Below, in pieces: positions 25,479 through 33,640 of a stretch of 64,000 nucleotides of DNA (its first letter is position 1; each line of letters begins with the position of its first letter). The translations under genes and the position numbers were made by a program. Source of the stretch: an uncultured Thermofilaceae archaeon (GTDB taxonomy: Archaea > Thermoproteota > Thermoprotei > Thermofilales > Thermofilaceae); NCBI GenBank assembly GCA_938036345.1, contig CALHPJ010000013.1:62001-126000 (forward strand). Reading direction: 5' to 3'. The notes below the pieces were generated by a model that saw only the letters and a program-made list of their open reading frames with translations, made no database searches and was not told where the DNA came from.

Positions 25479-26255
25479 ATGCTTACAGGCTTATATGTCC
25501 CTAAGGATACTCTTTTCCACAGGCTTGATCCACGGGTTAAGCTTCTGTGGACCTTCCTGGTGCTGGTGGCTTCGATAGCGACGCAGTTTAACTGCATTAA
25601 AGGAGCGCCCGTTTTCCTATCTGTTGTTGTAGCTCTTGCGCTCTCCGGAATTGGCGCGGGGTTCGCCGCGCTCCTAATATTTAACATGTCAGCGTTTTTA
25701 ATTGCCGTTATCCTAGTGTGGGCTGGAATGTACAGCTCGCACGGTGTACCCGTTCTTGAGCTGGGCGTGTTTAGGCTCACCGATGTGGGGGTCTCGGTCG
25801 CGCTGGGCAAGTTTTTCCTCATAATTTGCCCCGTGCTCGCGTTTGCTGTATTCTTCACTTCGACTAAACCATACCATGTGATGTGGACTCTGGATAAGCT
25901 GGGACTGCCGCATAAGCTCTCCCTAGCTTTTACCATCTCCTTAAGCATGCTTCCATCCATAGTCAAGTCCACTAGAGAGGTGATCGAGGTGCAGAAAACC
26001 CGCGGTTTAGCGCTAGATAGGGGTTGGCCGCTAGAGCGTCTCAGGAAGCACATTCCAATAATCGTTCCCCTCATAGCTAGGCTTCTCAGCGACGTATGGG
26101 ATCTTAGCATGGTGCTTGCCTCAAGGTACGCCGGTTACGGGAGGAGGACCTACGTTTTCGAACCCAAGTGGAGTAGAGGGGACAGCGCGTTTCTGCTCCT
26201 CTCACTGCTCTTCTACGGGGGTGTAGCTCTATGGGGGGTCTTTCCGTACGCTTAA
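25479..26255 (+). CDS. ECF transporter T component (EcfT)
   Basis: 258 residues. HRLDPRVKLLWTFLVLVA is the conserved N-terminal motif (LDPRxKL). The coupling helices contain ARG-type signatures: VIEVQKTRGLALDRG and LSMVLASRYAGYGRRT. GGTGG lies just before the ATG. EcfT links the S protein to the two ATPases. It overlaps EcfA by 25 bp. Confidence 0.93.
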   Translation: MLTGLYVPKDTLFHRLDPRVKLLWTFLVLVASIATQFNCIKGAPVFLSVVVALALSGIGAGFAALLIFNMSAFLIAVILVWAGMYSSHGVPVLELGVFRLTDVGVSVALGKFFLIICPVLAFAVFFTSTKPYHVMWTLDKLGLPHKLSLAFTISLSMLPSIVKSTREVIEVQKTRGLALDRGWPLERLRKHIPIIVPLIARLLSDVWDLSMVLASRYAGYGRRTYVFEPKWSRGDSAFLLLSLLFYGGVALWGVFPYA

Positions 26256-27070
26256 GGGACTTGTACGCTAGGTACTCTGTATCCGCAGACTGGGTACTGA
26301 AGGGTATCTCATTGGAAGTCAGGGAGGGGGAAATGCTGGTGGTAATGGGGCCGAGCGGTTGCGGTAAAAGCACGTTGCTTTACATTGTGGCTGGTTTGCT
26401 TCCGTGGGTTATACCGGGGGTGGTAAAAGGTGAGGCCTCGGTTGGGGGTATCGATGTTGCCAAAGAGGGGTACAGAGGGTTGGTAGGCCGGGTGGGCATC
26501 GTGTTCCAAAACCCAGAGATGCAGGTTATAGCCCAGTCGGTTTACGAGGAGCTCGCGATGGTACCGGAGAACCTAGGGTTACCAAAAAACGAGGTTATCG
26601 AAAGAGTTGAATGGGTTGTTAACGCGCTGGATCTGGGTAAGTATCTGGCTAAGAACCCGCAATCCCTCTCCGGAGGGGAAAAGCAGCTGCTGGCTATAGC
26701 CAGCGTTTTAACAATGAGGCCTAAAGTACTGCTTCTGGACGAGCCGACTTCCATGCTGGATCATAGAGGGACCCGGCTAGTGTTGGACACGATATCTCTT
26801 CTGAAGAGGGAGTACGGTTTAACGATAATGGCGGCCGAGCACCGAGTTGAGTGGGCTGTTGAAGTCGCGGACCGCATCTTGGTCATGCATGATGGCAGGG
26901 TGATGTTGGAGGGGGAGCCGGAAGAACTCTTCAGTAGAGTCGAGGAGGTCGAAAAGTACGGTGTAAGACCCCCTGGAGCTAGCGAAGTAGCTTACGAGTT
27001 AAGAAGAGCTGGGGTAAAGACACCCATTCCAGTGCGACTGCGCGATGCGCTACGGGTGTACGGCCTATGA
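26231..27070 (+). CDS. ECF transporter ATPase subunit A
   Basis: 279 residues. Walker A GPSGCGKST at 40-48, Q-loop FQNPEMQVI, signature LSGGEKQLLAIA and Walker B VLLLDEPTSMLD are intact. The C-terminal extension (about 230-279) is typical of EcfA. The start ATG lies inside the EcfT gene and has a GGGGGTG motif 8 nt upstream. It overlaps the next gene by 4 bp (ATGA). Confidence 0.93.
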   Translation: MGGLSVRLRDLYARYSVSADWVLKGISLEVREGEMLVVMGPSGCGKSTLLYIVAGLLPWVIPGVVKGEASVGGIDVAKEGYRGLVGRVGIVFQNPEMQVIAQSVYEELAMVPENLGLPKNEVIERVEWVVNALDLGKYLAKNPQSLSGGEKQLLAIASVLTMRPKVLLLDEPTSMLDHRGTRLVLDTISLLKREYGLTIMAAEHRVEWAVEVADRILVMHDGRVMLEGEPEELFSRVEEVEKYGVRPPGASEVAYELRRAGVKTPIPVRLRDALRVYGL

Positions 27071-27876
27071 TAGAGTTCGAAAACGTGAGCTACACTTACC
27101 CAGGCGGCCCAACAGCAGTAAAGGAGGTCACGTTGAAAATCGGAAAGGGGGAAAGCATCGGTATAGTAGGCCACAGCGGCGCTGGTAAAACCACCTTGGC
27201 CAAGCTCGCCGCGGGGATGCTTAAGCCCAGCAGAGGTAGGGTGCTCATAGACGGCCTCGATACGAGGGACATTCCAGTCTCAGAGTTAGCCAGGAGAGTA
27301 GGCTACGTGTACCAGAACCCCGAAATGATGCTTTTCTCCTCCACAATCCGTGACGAAGTAGCTTTCGCTTTGAAGAACTTCGGATACGAGGGAAAAGAGG
27401 TAGAGGGAAGAGTGATACAAGCACTTAAAAGTGTCGACCTCAATAAACCGCTGGAATCCTCGCCGCACACGCTCAGCTTTGGCGAAAAACACAGGCTGGC
27501 AATAGCGTGCGTCCTAGCCTTAGAGCCCGAGGTTATTATACTGGACGAGCCGACAACGGGCCTAGACTACGCGAGGTGCGTAGCATTGTTTAACACGCTT
27601 ACAAAGCTGAACAGTCAGGGGAGCTCTATCGTCGTTATATCTCACGATACGGATCTCCTCGCCCGTTTCACCAAAAGGATCCTAGTTCTCGAAAAGGGAT
27701 CCATAGTGCGAGACGGCCCCTCTAAGGAGGTGCTCCGAGATATCGATTTCTTAACCGAGCATGGCTTCGTGCCAACCCAACTCCAGATACTGGCCTCTAG
27801 AGTGGGGAAGTGCGCCCCCACACCGGAGGAAGTTGCTAAAGCAATTATGTACTGTAAACCCGTTCAGCAACGTTAA
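27067..27876 (+). CDS. ECF transporter ATPase subunit A'
   Basis: 269 residues. Walker A GHSGAGKTT, Q-loop YQNPEMMLF, signature LSFGEKHRLAIA (the second position is Phe, as in CbiO-type subunits) and Walker B VIILDEPTTGLD are present. It completes the A-A' heterodimer of a group II ECF transporter, which could also serve the S components at 28401 and 42385. Confidence 0.92.
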   Translation: MIEFENVSYTYPGGPTAVKEVTLKIGKGESIGIVGHSGAGKTTLAKLAAGMLKPSRGRVLIDGLDTRDIPVSELARRVGYVYQNPEMMLFSSTIRDEVAFALKNFGYEGKEVEGRVIQALKSVDLNKPLESSPHTLSFGEKHRLAIACVLALEPEVIILDEPTTGLDYARCVALFNTLTKLNSQGSSIVVISHDTDLLARFTKRILVLEKGSIVRDGPSKEVLRDIDFLTEHGFVPTQLQILASRVGKCAPTPEEVAKAIMYCKPVQQR

Positions 27877-28400
27877 CTGGGGAATCTGTGATGCTTTTTC
27901 ATCAATCCCTGCCCTTTGCAAATAACCCGCCAGCGACCCGCCTAGGAAGACTTGCTGACTCGCACGGGAGGTGAGGACGGAGCTGCGGAAAGCACCCCTA
28001 TCTTTATCCCGCGCTCAATATGTGCAAAGGGTTGGAGCGACGAGGGCCAGGTCTCGCTTACCAAACTTTCCCCTTGACATCGGGTTTCGGCTTTACAAAC
28101 TGGCTGGGCAGGTTAACGGATTTGGAAGCCAGCCACATACACCCGAACCGAGGGCGAGGCTACTGTAAATCGAGGATTCACGCTTGAGTTTGCTCGCCCC
28201 TCAGTTTACCGCTGAAAACGCGCGGCCCTAACCTGACTGCTGGGCTGGAGCCTCGCGAATTGGGTAGAAAGCGAGCGCTAACCTGGCCCCGACCCGGAGG
28301 ATGGCAGAGTTTTTAATGATCTGCCGGGCTTGAGGAGGCCTAAGGAGTTTAAAGGGTTAAACCCTTTTTACGTAACCTTTAAGCCGATACCCCAGTCAGC
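27877..28400. other. Non-coding stretch of about 520 bp between the ECF operon and the RibU-like gene
   Basis: No convincing reading frame on either strand; the open frame at 27971-28168 has low-complexity Arg/Leu composition and no homology-like pattern. Near the end are GGCAGA/TCTGCC arms (28303-28308 and 28320-28325) around TTTTTAAT, then the palindrome at 28351-28367. The rest could be a long leader, an RNA or decayed sequence; nothing else is recognisable. Confidence 0.4.
28351..28367 (+). promoter_or_regulatory. 17-bp palindrome upstream of the RibU-like gene
   Basis: AAAGGGTTAAACCCTTT is a perfect palindrome with a central A, 34 nt before the GTG at 28401. It runs into TTTTTA, a TATA-like stretch. 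A repressor bound here would block transcription. The core GGTTAAAC recurs upstream of the S-component gene at 42385. Confidence 0.5.
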
Positions 28401-29012
28401 GTGCGCGTGGTCGCGCAACCCCGCAAAAGCCAGGCGATAGCCTTCACCGCAATTATGTCTGCATCCGCGTTGATCATCTCGTCGCTGAGGGTGGAGCTGC
28501 CCTTCTACCCCCTGACGTTCCTCAAGTTCGACTTCGCGGAGATCCCTTCGCTGATAACCTTCATGCTGGTTGGCCCGAAGTGGAGCTACTTTTGCGCACT
28601 GCTGCACTACTTCGGTCTGCTCTCGAGAGGAGGCGATCCCCTAGGGCCGACTATGAAGTTCACTGCGGTTTTATCCATGCTGCTCGGCATGCACTACGGT
28701 CTACGGTTGAAATCCACCAAGCTTTGGCCAACTCTCCTCCTAGGCATGAGCTCGAGGTCTTTAGCTATGGCCCTGGCCAACTACGTCGTGCTGGGATTCC
28801 TTTTCCCGAGCTGGCTTGACTACTCCAAGTTTCTGCTGAACGCCGCCGGCATAAGGGTTGGCGGGTGGGCGGATGTAATGGCGCTAACCCTGGTTCTGGT
28901 GACCGCTTACAACTGTACCCACACGCTCTTCTCCTTCATCCCAGCTAAGTTGATAGTCAGCCAAGTAGAGGGTAGGCTTCAAGCGGCTAAATGCGCAGGA
29001 AGATCTATCTAG
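28401..29012 (+). CDS. ECF transporter S component, RibU-like (probable riboflavin uptake)
   Basis: 203 residues with about six membrane helices. LPFYPLTFLKFDFAEIPSLITFMLVGP is close to the RibU signature LKFDxSDIP, and a Gly-rich turn with GPTMKFTAV follows. No A or T genes are adjacent; the module at 25479-27876 is the likely partner. The first GTG is used; no good RBS is seen. It ends 7 bp into the convergent surface-protein gene. Riboflavin is the most likely substrate from motif resemblance, not proven. Confidence 0.75.
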   Translation: MRVVAQPRKSQAIAFTAIMSASALIISSLRVELPFYPLTFLKFDFAEIPSLITFMLVGPKWSYFCALLHYFGLLSRGGDPLGPTMKFTAVLSMLLGMHYGLRLKSTKLWPTLLLGMSSRSLAMALANYVVLGFLFPSWLDYSKFLLNAAGIRVGGWADVMALTLVLVTAYNCTHTLFSFIPAKLIVSQVEGRLQAAKCAGRSI

Positions 29013-29706
29013 CTTCGCCTGCCTGCACTACGACGCTAACAGCTCTCTTTTTCCGCCATCGCGAGTACTCGTAAGCTACGACGAAGACCACGAACACGAG
29101 CGCTACCGCGAGAGCGATAATCCCCACGAACTCCGCTGAGGAAACAGGATAGCCCCCTATGACGATGAACACGTCCAAGGGGATTTTTACTTCAAGGTAG
29201 TCTTTTAGCTCCACGCTTCTCTCCGCAACCGCCCCGCCGTACTCGACCCTTAGCACATAGCTCGCTGAGGGGAGGAGGGTCCGGTAAACCCCTGACTCAT
29301 CAGTCGAACCGGATTCCACCTCCATGTCCCCGTAAAGTACTTTTACGAGAGCCCCTGGCAACCCCTGGCCCCTGGACCCGGTTACAGTTACTACAATGCG
29401 GCCTATACCCTTAACGGTGATACTCCTATTTCCAGGGGTAGTTACGCACTCGTAGTTCACGGGGACGTTCTTCCAGCTAACTACTCTAACCCTTAAAATC
29501 CCCAGTGGAACTTCCGTTACAGTTACCGTCCCGTCAGGTCCGGCGGTGAGCCTCAGCCTGGTGCCGTCGAGCTTCTCCACCTCCACTACCGCCCCGCTTA
29601 GGGGGGCACCCCCACCGGTTAGCGCCACCGGCTGCGCCGCTGCCCATGAGGCGAGCATAAGTATCGCTAGCAGCGCCAGCCCCTCGAACCCGGGTTTTCG
29701 ACCCAC
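29005..29706 (-). CDS. Exported protein with Ig-like repeats and C-terminal membrane anchor
   Basis: 233 residues from GTG. The signal peptide ends near AAQP. Two carboxypeptidase-regulatory-like Ig repeats follow: VALTGGGAPLSGAVVEVEKLDGTRLRL...VTVTEVPLGILRVRV and VTGSRGQGLPGALVKVLYGDMEVESGSTDESGVYRTLLP. A C-terminal helix (about 196-216) and a basic tail YSRWRKKRAV anchor it. It is the third gene of the unit DUF4430, regulator, Ig protein on the minus strand. Ligand unknown. Confidence 0.75.
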   Translation of the reverse strand: MGRKPGFEGLALLAILMLASWAAAQPVALTGGGAPLSGAVVEVEKLDGTRLRLTAGPDGTVTVTEVPLGILRVRVVSWKNVPVNYECVTTPGNRSITVKGIGRIVVTVTGSRGQGLPGALVKVLYGDMEVESGSTDESGVYRTLLPSASYVLRVEYGGAVAERSVELKDYLEVKIPLDVFIVIGGYPVSSAEFVGIIALAVALVFVVFVVAYEYSRWRKKRAVSVVVQAGEAR

Positions 29707-29715
29707 AATGATAGG

Positions 29716-30315
29716 TCACATAAGGCCTTTTGAGGTTAACTCTCCGAGTCGAAGGATCCCTACTACACATGGGTATACATCCTCCGATAGGGCAACGACG
29801 TACGCGGCAGCGCGCGACATCGAGGCCAGGGCCTCGTAAACCTCCGGTAAATGCTCCTTGATATCGTAGTCCTCGACAGCCGGCAAGTACATGCGTCCCT
29901 CACTAACTTTTACAATCAAAGCCATCGCTGCACCGGCTCTCACCACAACATCCCTGGCTCTCACTACGTTCTTCACGTCGCCAGCTAAGGCGGCTACAAC
30001 GCCCAGTAGCCGTTCCCCCCATGCGTCGACCTCCCCAAGAACGCTGGCATCCACTATGCCGCGCTCACGCAGCATCGTGGTTAAGGCTTCGCGCCCCTTC
30101 GCGCTAATTCGCGCACCCCCTCTGTAAACCTCGATTAAGCCCTCCTTTTTCAGCTCTTCGTAGAGGCCCTTGAGCACGCCTTCCCCGACCCCCAGCTCCT
30201 TGCATAGGGTGTACCTCCCCTTAATCCCGCCGCGCAGTGCTAAGAGAGCAGCTATCTTCAGCTCGTCGCGGTGCACTTCAAGCCGCACTAGAATTTCCAG
30301 TGCTCGTATATCCAC
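29716..30315 (-). CDS. Winged-helix regulator with C-terminal DUF4443-like domain
   Basis: 199 residues from GTG. Residues about 15-80 form a winged-helix domain (LKIAALLALRGGIKGRYTLCKELGVGEGVLKGLYEELKKEGLIEVYRG). The C-terminal half (about 100-199) has alternating strands and helices with VRARDVVVRAGAAMALIVKVSEG and YDIKEHLPEVYEALASMSRAA, resembling the ligand-sensing half of archaeal DUF4443 proteins. It overlaps the end of the DUF4430 gene by 28 bp, so the two are co-expressed. A palindrome at the shared promoter (30823-30840) is a candidate binding site. Confidence 0.7.
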   Translation of the reverse strand: MDIRALEILVRLEVHRDELKIAALLALRGGIKGRYTLCKELGVGEGVLKGLYEELKKEGLIEVYRGGARISAKGREALTTMLRERGIVDASVLGEVDAWGERLLGVVAALAGDVKNVVRARDVVVRAGAAMALIVKVSEGRMYLPAVEDYDIKEHLPEVYEALASMSRAAAYVVALSEDVYPCVVGILRLGELTSKGLM

Positions 30316-30818
30316 TTAACGGTGGACCCGTCGGGCAGTTCGTACTGGTCGGAGGCTACAGGACCTAGGATCCAAGCACCTTTCTCTCTATCGTAGATGT
30401 ACCAAAGCCACGAGTAACCCTCATTGGGGGCGATTTTCTTCTCCGCCACGCCGTCGATCGACGCCACGTAAGCCCCCCAGGAGCCGTATGTGTATTCGAC
30501 ACGGTTAGCGACTAGAAGCAGCGCCTTCAGTACGGTCGCCCCTTTAGGCAAGGGGGTCGAGTTAAACCACCTAACCGTGCCATTGCCGTAATCTATACCT
30601 ACGTTTACGATAACTACGCGCGCCCTCAGATCCCGCAACTCCGACTCAGCTGCGCCCAGCGCGGCGGAAAGGCTGGAGATGTCGGAAGCCAGCCTCTCAG
30701 CTCTTAAGTAGTTATAGGCCGCCAAGCTGCTAGCGGAGACAGCCCATACAAGCAGCACTACCATTAAAACCCTTTCAAGCAAGCTTGGACCAGGCCGGTT
30801 AGCCGAAACACGTGCCAT
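30288..30818 (-). CDS. Exported DUF4430 (transcobalamin-like) protein
   Basis: 176 residues. A signal anchor (about 15-38) and a coiled segment (LASDISSLSAALGAAESELRDLRARV) are followed by a DUF4430 domain: LPKGATVLKALLLVANRVEY, YVASIDGVAEKKIAPNEGYSWLWYIYD and YELPDGSTVKWIYEH. This fold is the ligand-binding beta domain of transcobalamin-type proteins and occurs in many prokaryotic surface proteins. A TATA at 30841-30850 lies 27 nt before the ATG. It leads the operon with the regulator and Ig protein; the RibU-like gene is convergent. Confidence 0.75.
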   Translation of the reverse strand: MARVSANRPGPSLLERVLMVVLLVWAVSASSLAAYNYLRAERLASDISSLSAALGAAESELRDLRARVVIVNVGIDYGNGTVRWFNSTPLPKGATVLKALLLVANRVEYTYGSWGAYVASIDGVAEKKIAPNEGYSWLWYIYDREKGAWILGPVASDQYELPDGSTVKWIYEHWKF

Positions 30819-30822
30819 AATG

Positions 30823-30840
30823 GTAGGAATTTCTTCCTAC
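30823..30840. promoter_or_regulatory. Perfect palindrome at the promoter of the DUF4430 operon
   Basis: GTAGGAA (30823-30829), TTTC, TTCCTAC (30834-30840): 7-bp perfect arms with a 4-bp spacer, 18 bp in total. It lies between the TATA box (30841-30850) and the ATG at 30818, covering the expected transcription start. It is a strong candidate operator, likely for the winged-helix protein in the same operon. Confidence 0.6.
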
Positions 30841-30850
30841 ATATTAATTT
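30841..30850 (-). promoter_or_regulatory. TATA element of the DUF4430 operon
   Basis: AAATTAATAT on the minus strand, centred 27 nt before the ATG at 30818. Confidence 0.5.
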
Positions 30851-30925
30851 TTCTCATATTCTGGTAGCTTGAAGACAGGGGACACTCGAGCTCAGCAGGA
30901 AGAGATGGGATGCCCCGCGCAGCGA

Positions 30926-31882
30926 CTAGCCCGGTATTTGAAATGCCCGCGCCGGGTTCGCAACGAGCAGCTTTTGCACCAAGCTGCGGCTGAAACCTTT
31001 TTCGATAAGCATAGGAACAAACTCCCTTACTAAAAAAGAGTAACTCCTTATGATCCCGCCTTTAGGTTGGCCAACGTTGTACCAGCCGGCGTCCTGTGAT
31101 AGGAGGAGCTGATCCTCGAAACCGCTGCTAACTGCGAGGTCGAGTAACCGGAGGGTTCTCTGGACAGTATCTCTGCTGATTCCGTCGTAAGATGCCCAAG
31201 CGCCCAGTTGGAAAATTTCTAGATGGTAACCCCAATCGCCGATAGCATCGCTGTGGGCTACGATCACCTTGTTGGCGTCGAGCCCCTCCTCCTCCGCGAT
31301 CCTGAGCAATTCAACGGCGGCTACCCCGTCCGCTGTGTGGCAGACTACGGCTGCACCTGTGGACAAGCTACACCTGGATGCCGCCCGCACTATTTTCTCC
31401 TGCACCGGGACTATATGGCCTGGATTAACAGCGATTTTTATGAAACCAGCCTTGACAGGGAGCCTCTCCACGGCACCCGTTCGGGCTCTAGCTATTTCAT
31501 CCTCCACCCCCTCTTCTACCTCGAGTGCCCAGATCTCAGCTAGCTGATCGGCGCTGTACTCGAAAGCGTACCTCGGTAAAAAGGGCTCCTTATACAGACC
31601 GGTGTTTGTTAGGATGTGAATCCCGGTGGCTTTCGACAACTCCGATAGCAGCAGAGGATCCCGCCCGATAAAAGCGGGAGTGCAGTCTACAAACCCGCTT
31701 ACGCCTAGTTGCCTAATTTCCACCAAGTAGGGAAGCATAACCTCGAAAACCTCGCTTCGACTGTACCTCGATCTGTCAATCTTATCTGCGCCGATGAAGT
31801 CGCAGATCACATGCTCGTGAGTTAGAGCCATACCGAACTTATCGGGTGCGATATCACCAAGGACTGTTCTGATTACACCCAT
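30926..31882 (-). CDS. Phosphotriesterase-like lactonase/hydrolase
   Basis: 318 residues from the ATG at 31882, chosen because GGGGTG lies 9 nt upstream (the frame is open to 31903). Binuclear metal-site motifs: LTHEHV (H-x-H), AGFIKIAV (bridging carboxylated Lys), VVCHTADG, VIVAHSDA and LSQDAGW. Crenarchaeal members of this amidohydrolase family are lactonases with side activity on phosphotriesters. Length is typical. The next genes on the same strand (aldo-keto reductase, PRC-barrel) belong to separate units. Confidence 0.88.
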   Translation of the reverse strand: MGVIRTVLGDIAPDKFGMALTHEHVICDFIGADKIDRSRYSRSEVFEVMLPYLVEIRQLGVSGFVDCTPAFIGRDPLLLSELSKATGIHILTNTGLYKEPFLPRYAFEYSADQLAEIWALEVEEGVEDEIARARTGAVERLPVKAGFIKIAVNPGHIVPVQEKIVRAASRCSLSTGAAVVCHTADGVAAVELLRIAEEEGLDANKVIVAHSDAIGDWGYHLEIFQLGAWASYDGISRDTVQRTLRLLDLAVSSGFEDQLLLSQDAGWYNVGQPKGGIIRSYSFLVREFVPMLIEKGFSRSLVQKLLVANPARAFQIPG

Positions 31883-32033
31883 GTGTCCGCACCCCTTCCC
31901 CACTTTTTAATTTTAACCGACTAGTAGAACCCTTCCTATCACGCGCACGCGCCCCGAGCGTTGAGTCAGCAGCGTATGGTTGGGTAACGAACAGGGGAAA
32001 ACCATGTGCGCTGCTCAAGCGCGAATTGGAACT

Positions 32034-32936
32034 CTACTCTGGGAAAAGCGGTTTTACACCCTTTTCACGGAAGTAGTCTATGACCTCCGCCTGCTCCTTT
32101 TCGCTAAGCCTCCTGAATCTTTCCCCGGCGCTTATTACCCTAGGCCACAATCTCACTTCGGAGGCCATCGAGTAGGTGGCAACGGCTTCCTGAGAAAGAG
32201 TGAACCAAACAGCTCTATCGATATCCGCCTGCTCCTCCAGCGGCTCGTACCAAGTCGTGAACTGCCTATCGCCAATCAACCTCCGTTCACCGGGCCACCT
32301 CCCCTTCGCGATGGCTTTAATCGCGATTACCCCGACGTCCCTGTCTGCAGCAACTTTAAGCACAGGTCGAAAGTCGTTCTCCGGTGCAGGGTGCACCATG
32401 CTTGCCACGTTAACAGGTATGAGGATGGTGTCGAAGTCGAAGCGGTTAAGGGCCCTAAGTACAATCCTCATGTCGTTGTGGACCGTGATCCCTATGAACT
32501 TGATGAGCCCCTGATCCCTCGCTTCGATGAAAGCCTCCAACGCGCCCCCCTTCTCGAAAATCCTGTCGAGCTCCTCCAACGAACTAACAGCGTGAAACTG
32601 GTAGATGTCGAAGTTTTTAACGCCGAGCCGGGCGAGCGACTGCTTTAACTCTCTCCAGGCACCCTCCTTCGTCCTCTCCATGGTCTTCTCGGCGACTACG
32701 AGCTTATCCCTGTACTTGCTTATCAGCGGGCCAAGCCTAGCTTCAGCTTCGCCGTAGCTCGGCGCGATGTCGACCATGTTTAAGCCTCTCTCGACCGCCA
32801 TCTCGAAGGCTTTGGTGCCTTCCCCCGCAGAGGGGGTAAAGCCAGGCCCCGCTCCGCCGATCGTCAGAATCGTAACCTGGTACCCAGTTCTCCCCAGAGC
32901 CCTCTTTTCCACGCCGTTGCCCCCTGCAACAGCCAT
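32034..32936 (-). CDS. Aldo/keto reductase family oxidoreductase
   Basis: 300 residues from ATG 32936. Catalytic tetrad residues: MVDIAPSYGEAE (Asp, Tyr), VVAEKTM (Lys) and IYQFHAV (His). IVNPVN-type and ITVHNDMRIVLRAL regions complete the TIM barrel; a C-terminal region with RLWPRVISAGERFRRLSEKEQ follows. NADPH-dependent reduction of a carbonyl or sugar is likely. The frame is open for 64 more residues upstream, but that part has no AKR-like pattern and AKR homology starts at EKRALGRTGYQVTIL. Confidence 0.87.
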   Translation of the reverse strand: MAVAGGNGVEKRALGRTGYQVTILTIGGAGPGFTPSAGEGTKAFEMAVERGLNMVDIAPSYGEAEARLGPLISKYRDKLVVAEKTMERTKEGAWRELKQSLARLGVKNFDIYQFHAVSSLEELDRIFEKGGALEAFIEARDQGLIKFIGITVHNDMRIVLRALNRFDFDTILIPVNVASMVHPAPENDFRPVLKVAADRDVGVIAIKAIAKGRWPGERRLIGDRQFTTWYEPLEEQADIDRAVWFTLSQEAVATYSMASEVRLWPRVISAGERFRRLSEKEQAEVIDYFREKGVKPLFPE

Positions 32937-33138
32937 ATTAGCCTTTCGATAGCATAGTTGCACGATGTTGATACCCGGGGAAGCAACTTCCGGCCCTCGT
33001 CGCCGCTTGGGGCCTTCCTCCTCACCCTCGCACTGCGCTACCCAATAGCGCGCCGTTTCCGAGAGAAAAGTAGGCGATCGTAGAAGTGATACGTGACTAA
33101 AAAATACAGGTCTACAGCGCTGGTGCAACCCTTTATGT

Positions 33139-33543
33139 TTACAGGTATTTTTGACAGTTATAACAGTACCAGCGCTGGTACTGAGGTATCCAAGTAGCTG
33201 GCTGACCGCACGTGGGACATATTACCTGCTCTTTTTCACGTTTAATAAAGGGTAGTTTCAAGCCAGCCTTAGATGGGGTGGGTTGGGAAAACGGCGTAGT
33301 GACAGGAGGGCCCGGGGGCGCAGTAGGTTTAGGAACTTCTACGGCTTCCTTCAGCAGAATTATGTCCTTAGCCGCGGAAACGTTGCTCCAAGGTATATCT
33401 ACGGTGGTTCCAGCAGCAGTAGCGACGATGAGTGAGATTTGGCTTTCCCCTATCGCGAGCCCTATATCCACAACGTCGCCAACAAAGCTCCCGTCAGGGT
33501 TGTAAACTTTCTTGCCGATTAACTGGCTTCTAGCTATAGACAT
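33139..33543 (-). CDS. PRC-barrel protein with C-terminal zinc ribbon
   Basis: 134 residues from ATG 33543. Residues about 5-70 form a PRC-barrel (LIGKKVYNPDGSFVGDVVDIGLAIG...VDIPWSNVSAAKDIILL). A Pro-rich linker and a CPTCGQPATWIPQYQRWYCYNC zinc ribbon follow. PRC-barrels occur in RNA-processing (RimM) and photosynthetic proteins and as archaeal stand-alone proteins, some linked with cell division (CdpB). Here the ribbon suggests nucleic-acid or protein contact. The gene is divergent from the UroD-like gene with an inverted repeat between. Confidence 0.8.
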   Translation of the reverse strand: MSIARSQLIGKKVYNPDGSFVGDVVDIGLAIGESQISLIVATAAGTTVDIPWSNVSAAKDIILLKEAVEVPKPTAPPGPPVTTPFSQPTPSKAGLKLPFIKREKEQVICPTCGQPATWIPQYQRWYCYNCQKYL

Positions 33544-33582
33544 ATTCACGCCTTGTTCCAACTAGCAATGAGAGCCATTTAT

Positions 33583-33612
33583 GCATTGCGGTTCCAAGCT
33601 AGTGCGCAATGC
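33583..33612. promoter_or_regulatory. Inverted repeat in the PRC-barrel/UroD-like divergent promoter
   Basis: GCATTGCG (33583-33590) and CGCAATGC (33605-33612) are perfect 8-bp arms separated by 14 bp, between the starts at 33543 (minus) and 33641 (plus). The sequence TTCCAA(G)CTAG occurs twice nearby. A dimeric regulator site is plausible. Confidence 0.4.
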
Positions 33613-33640
33613 AGGGGTAAACCTATTAGCCTAGGGGTAA

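Noticed and set aside
27971-28168. A small open frame of 65 codons in the gap before the RibU-like gene
   Set aside because: Composition is Arg/Leu/Pro rich without any domain pattern, no RBS, and no neighbour coupling.
32937-33128. A 64-residue N-terminal extension of the aldo-keto reductase
   Set aside because: It has Cys/Arg-rich sequence without AKR pattern; the ATG at 32936 lies just before the conserved beta strand.
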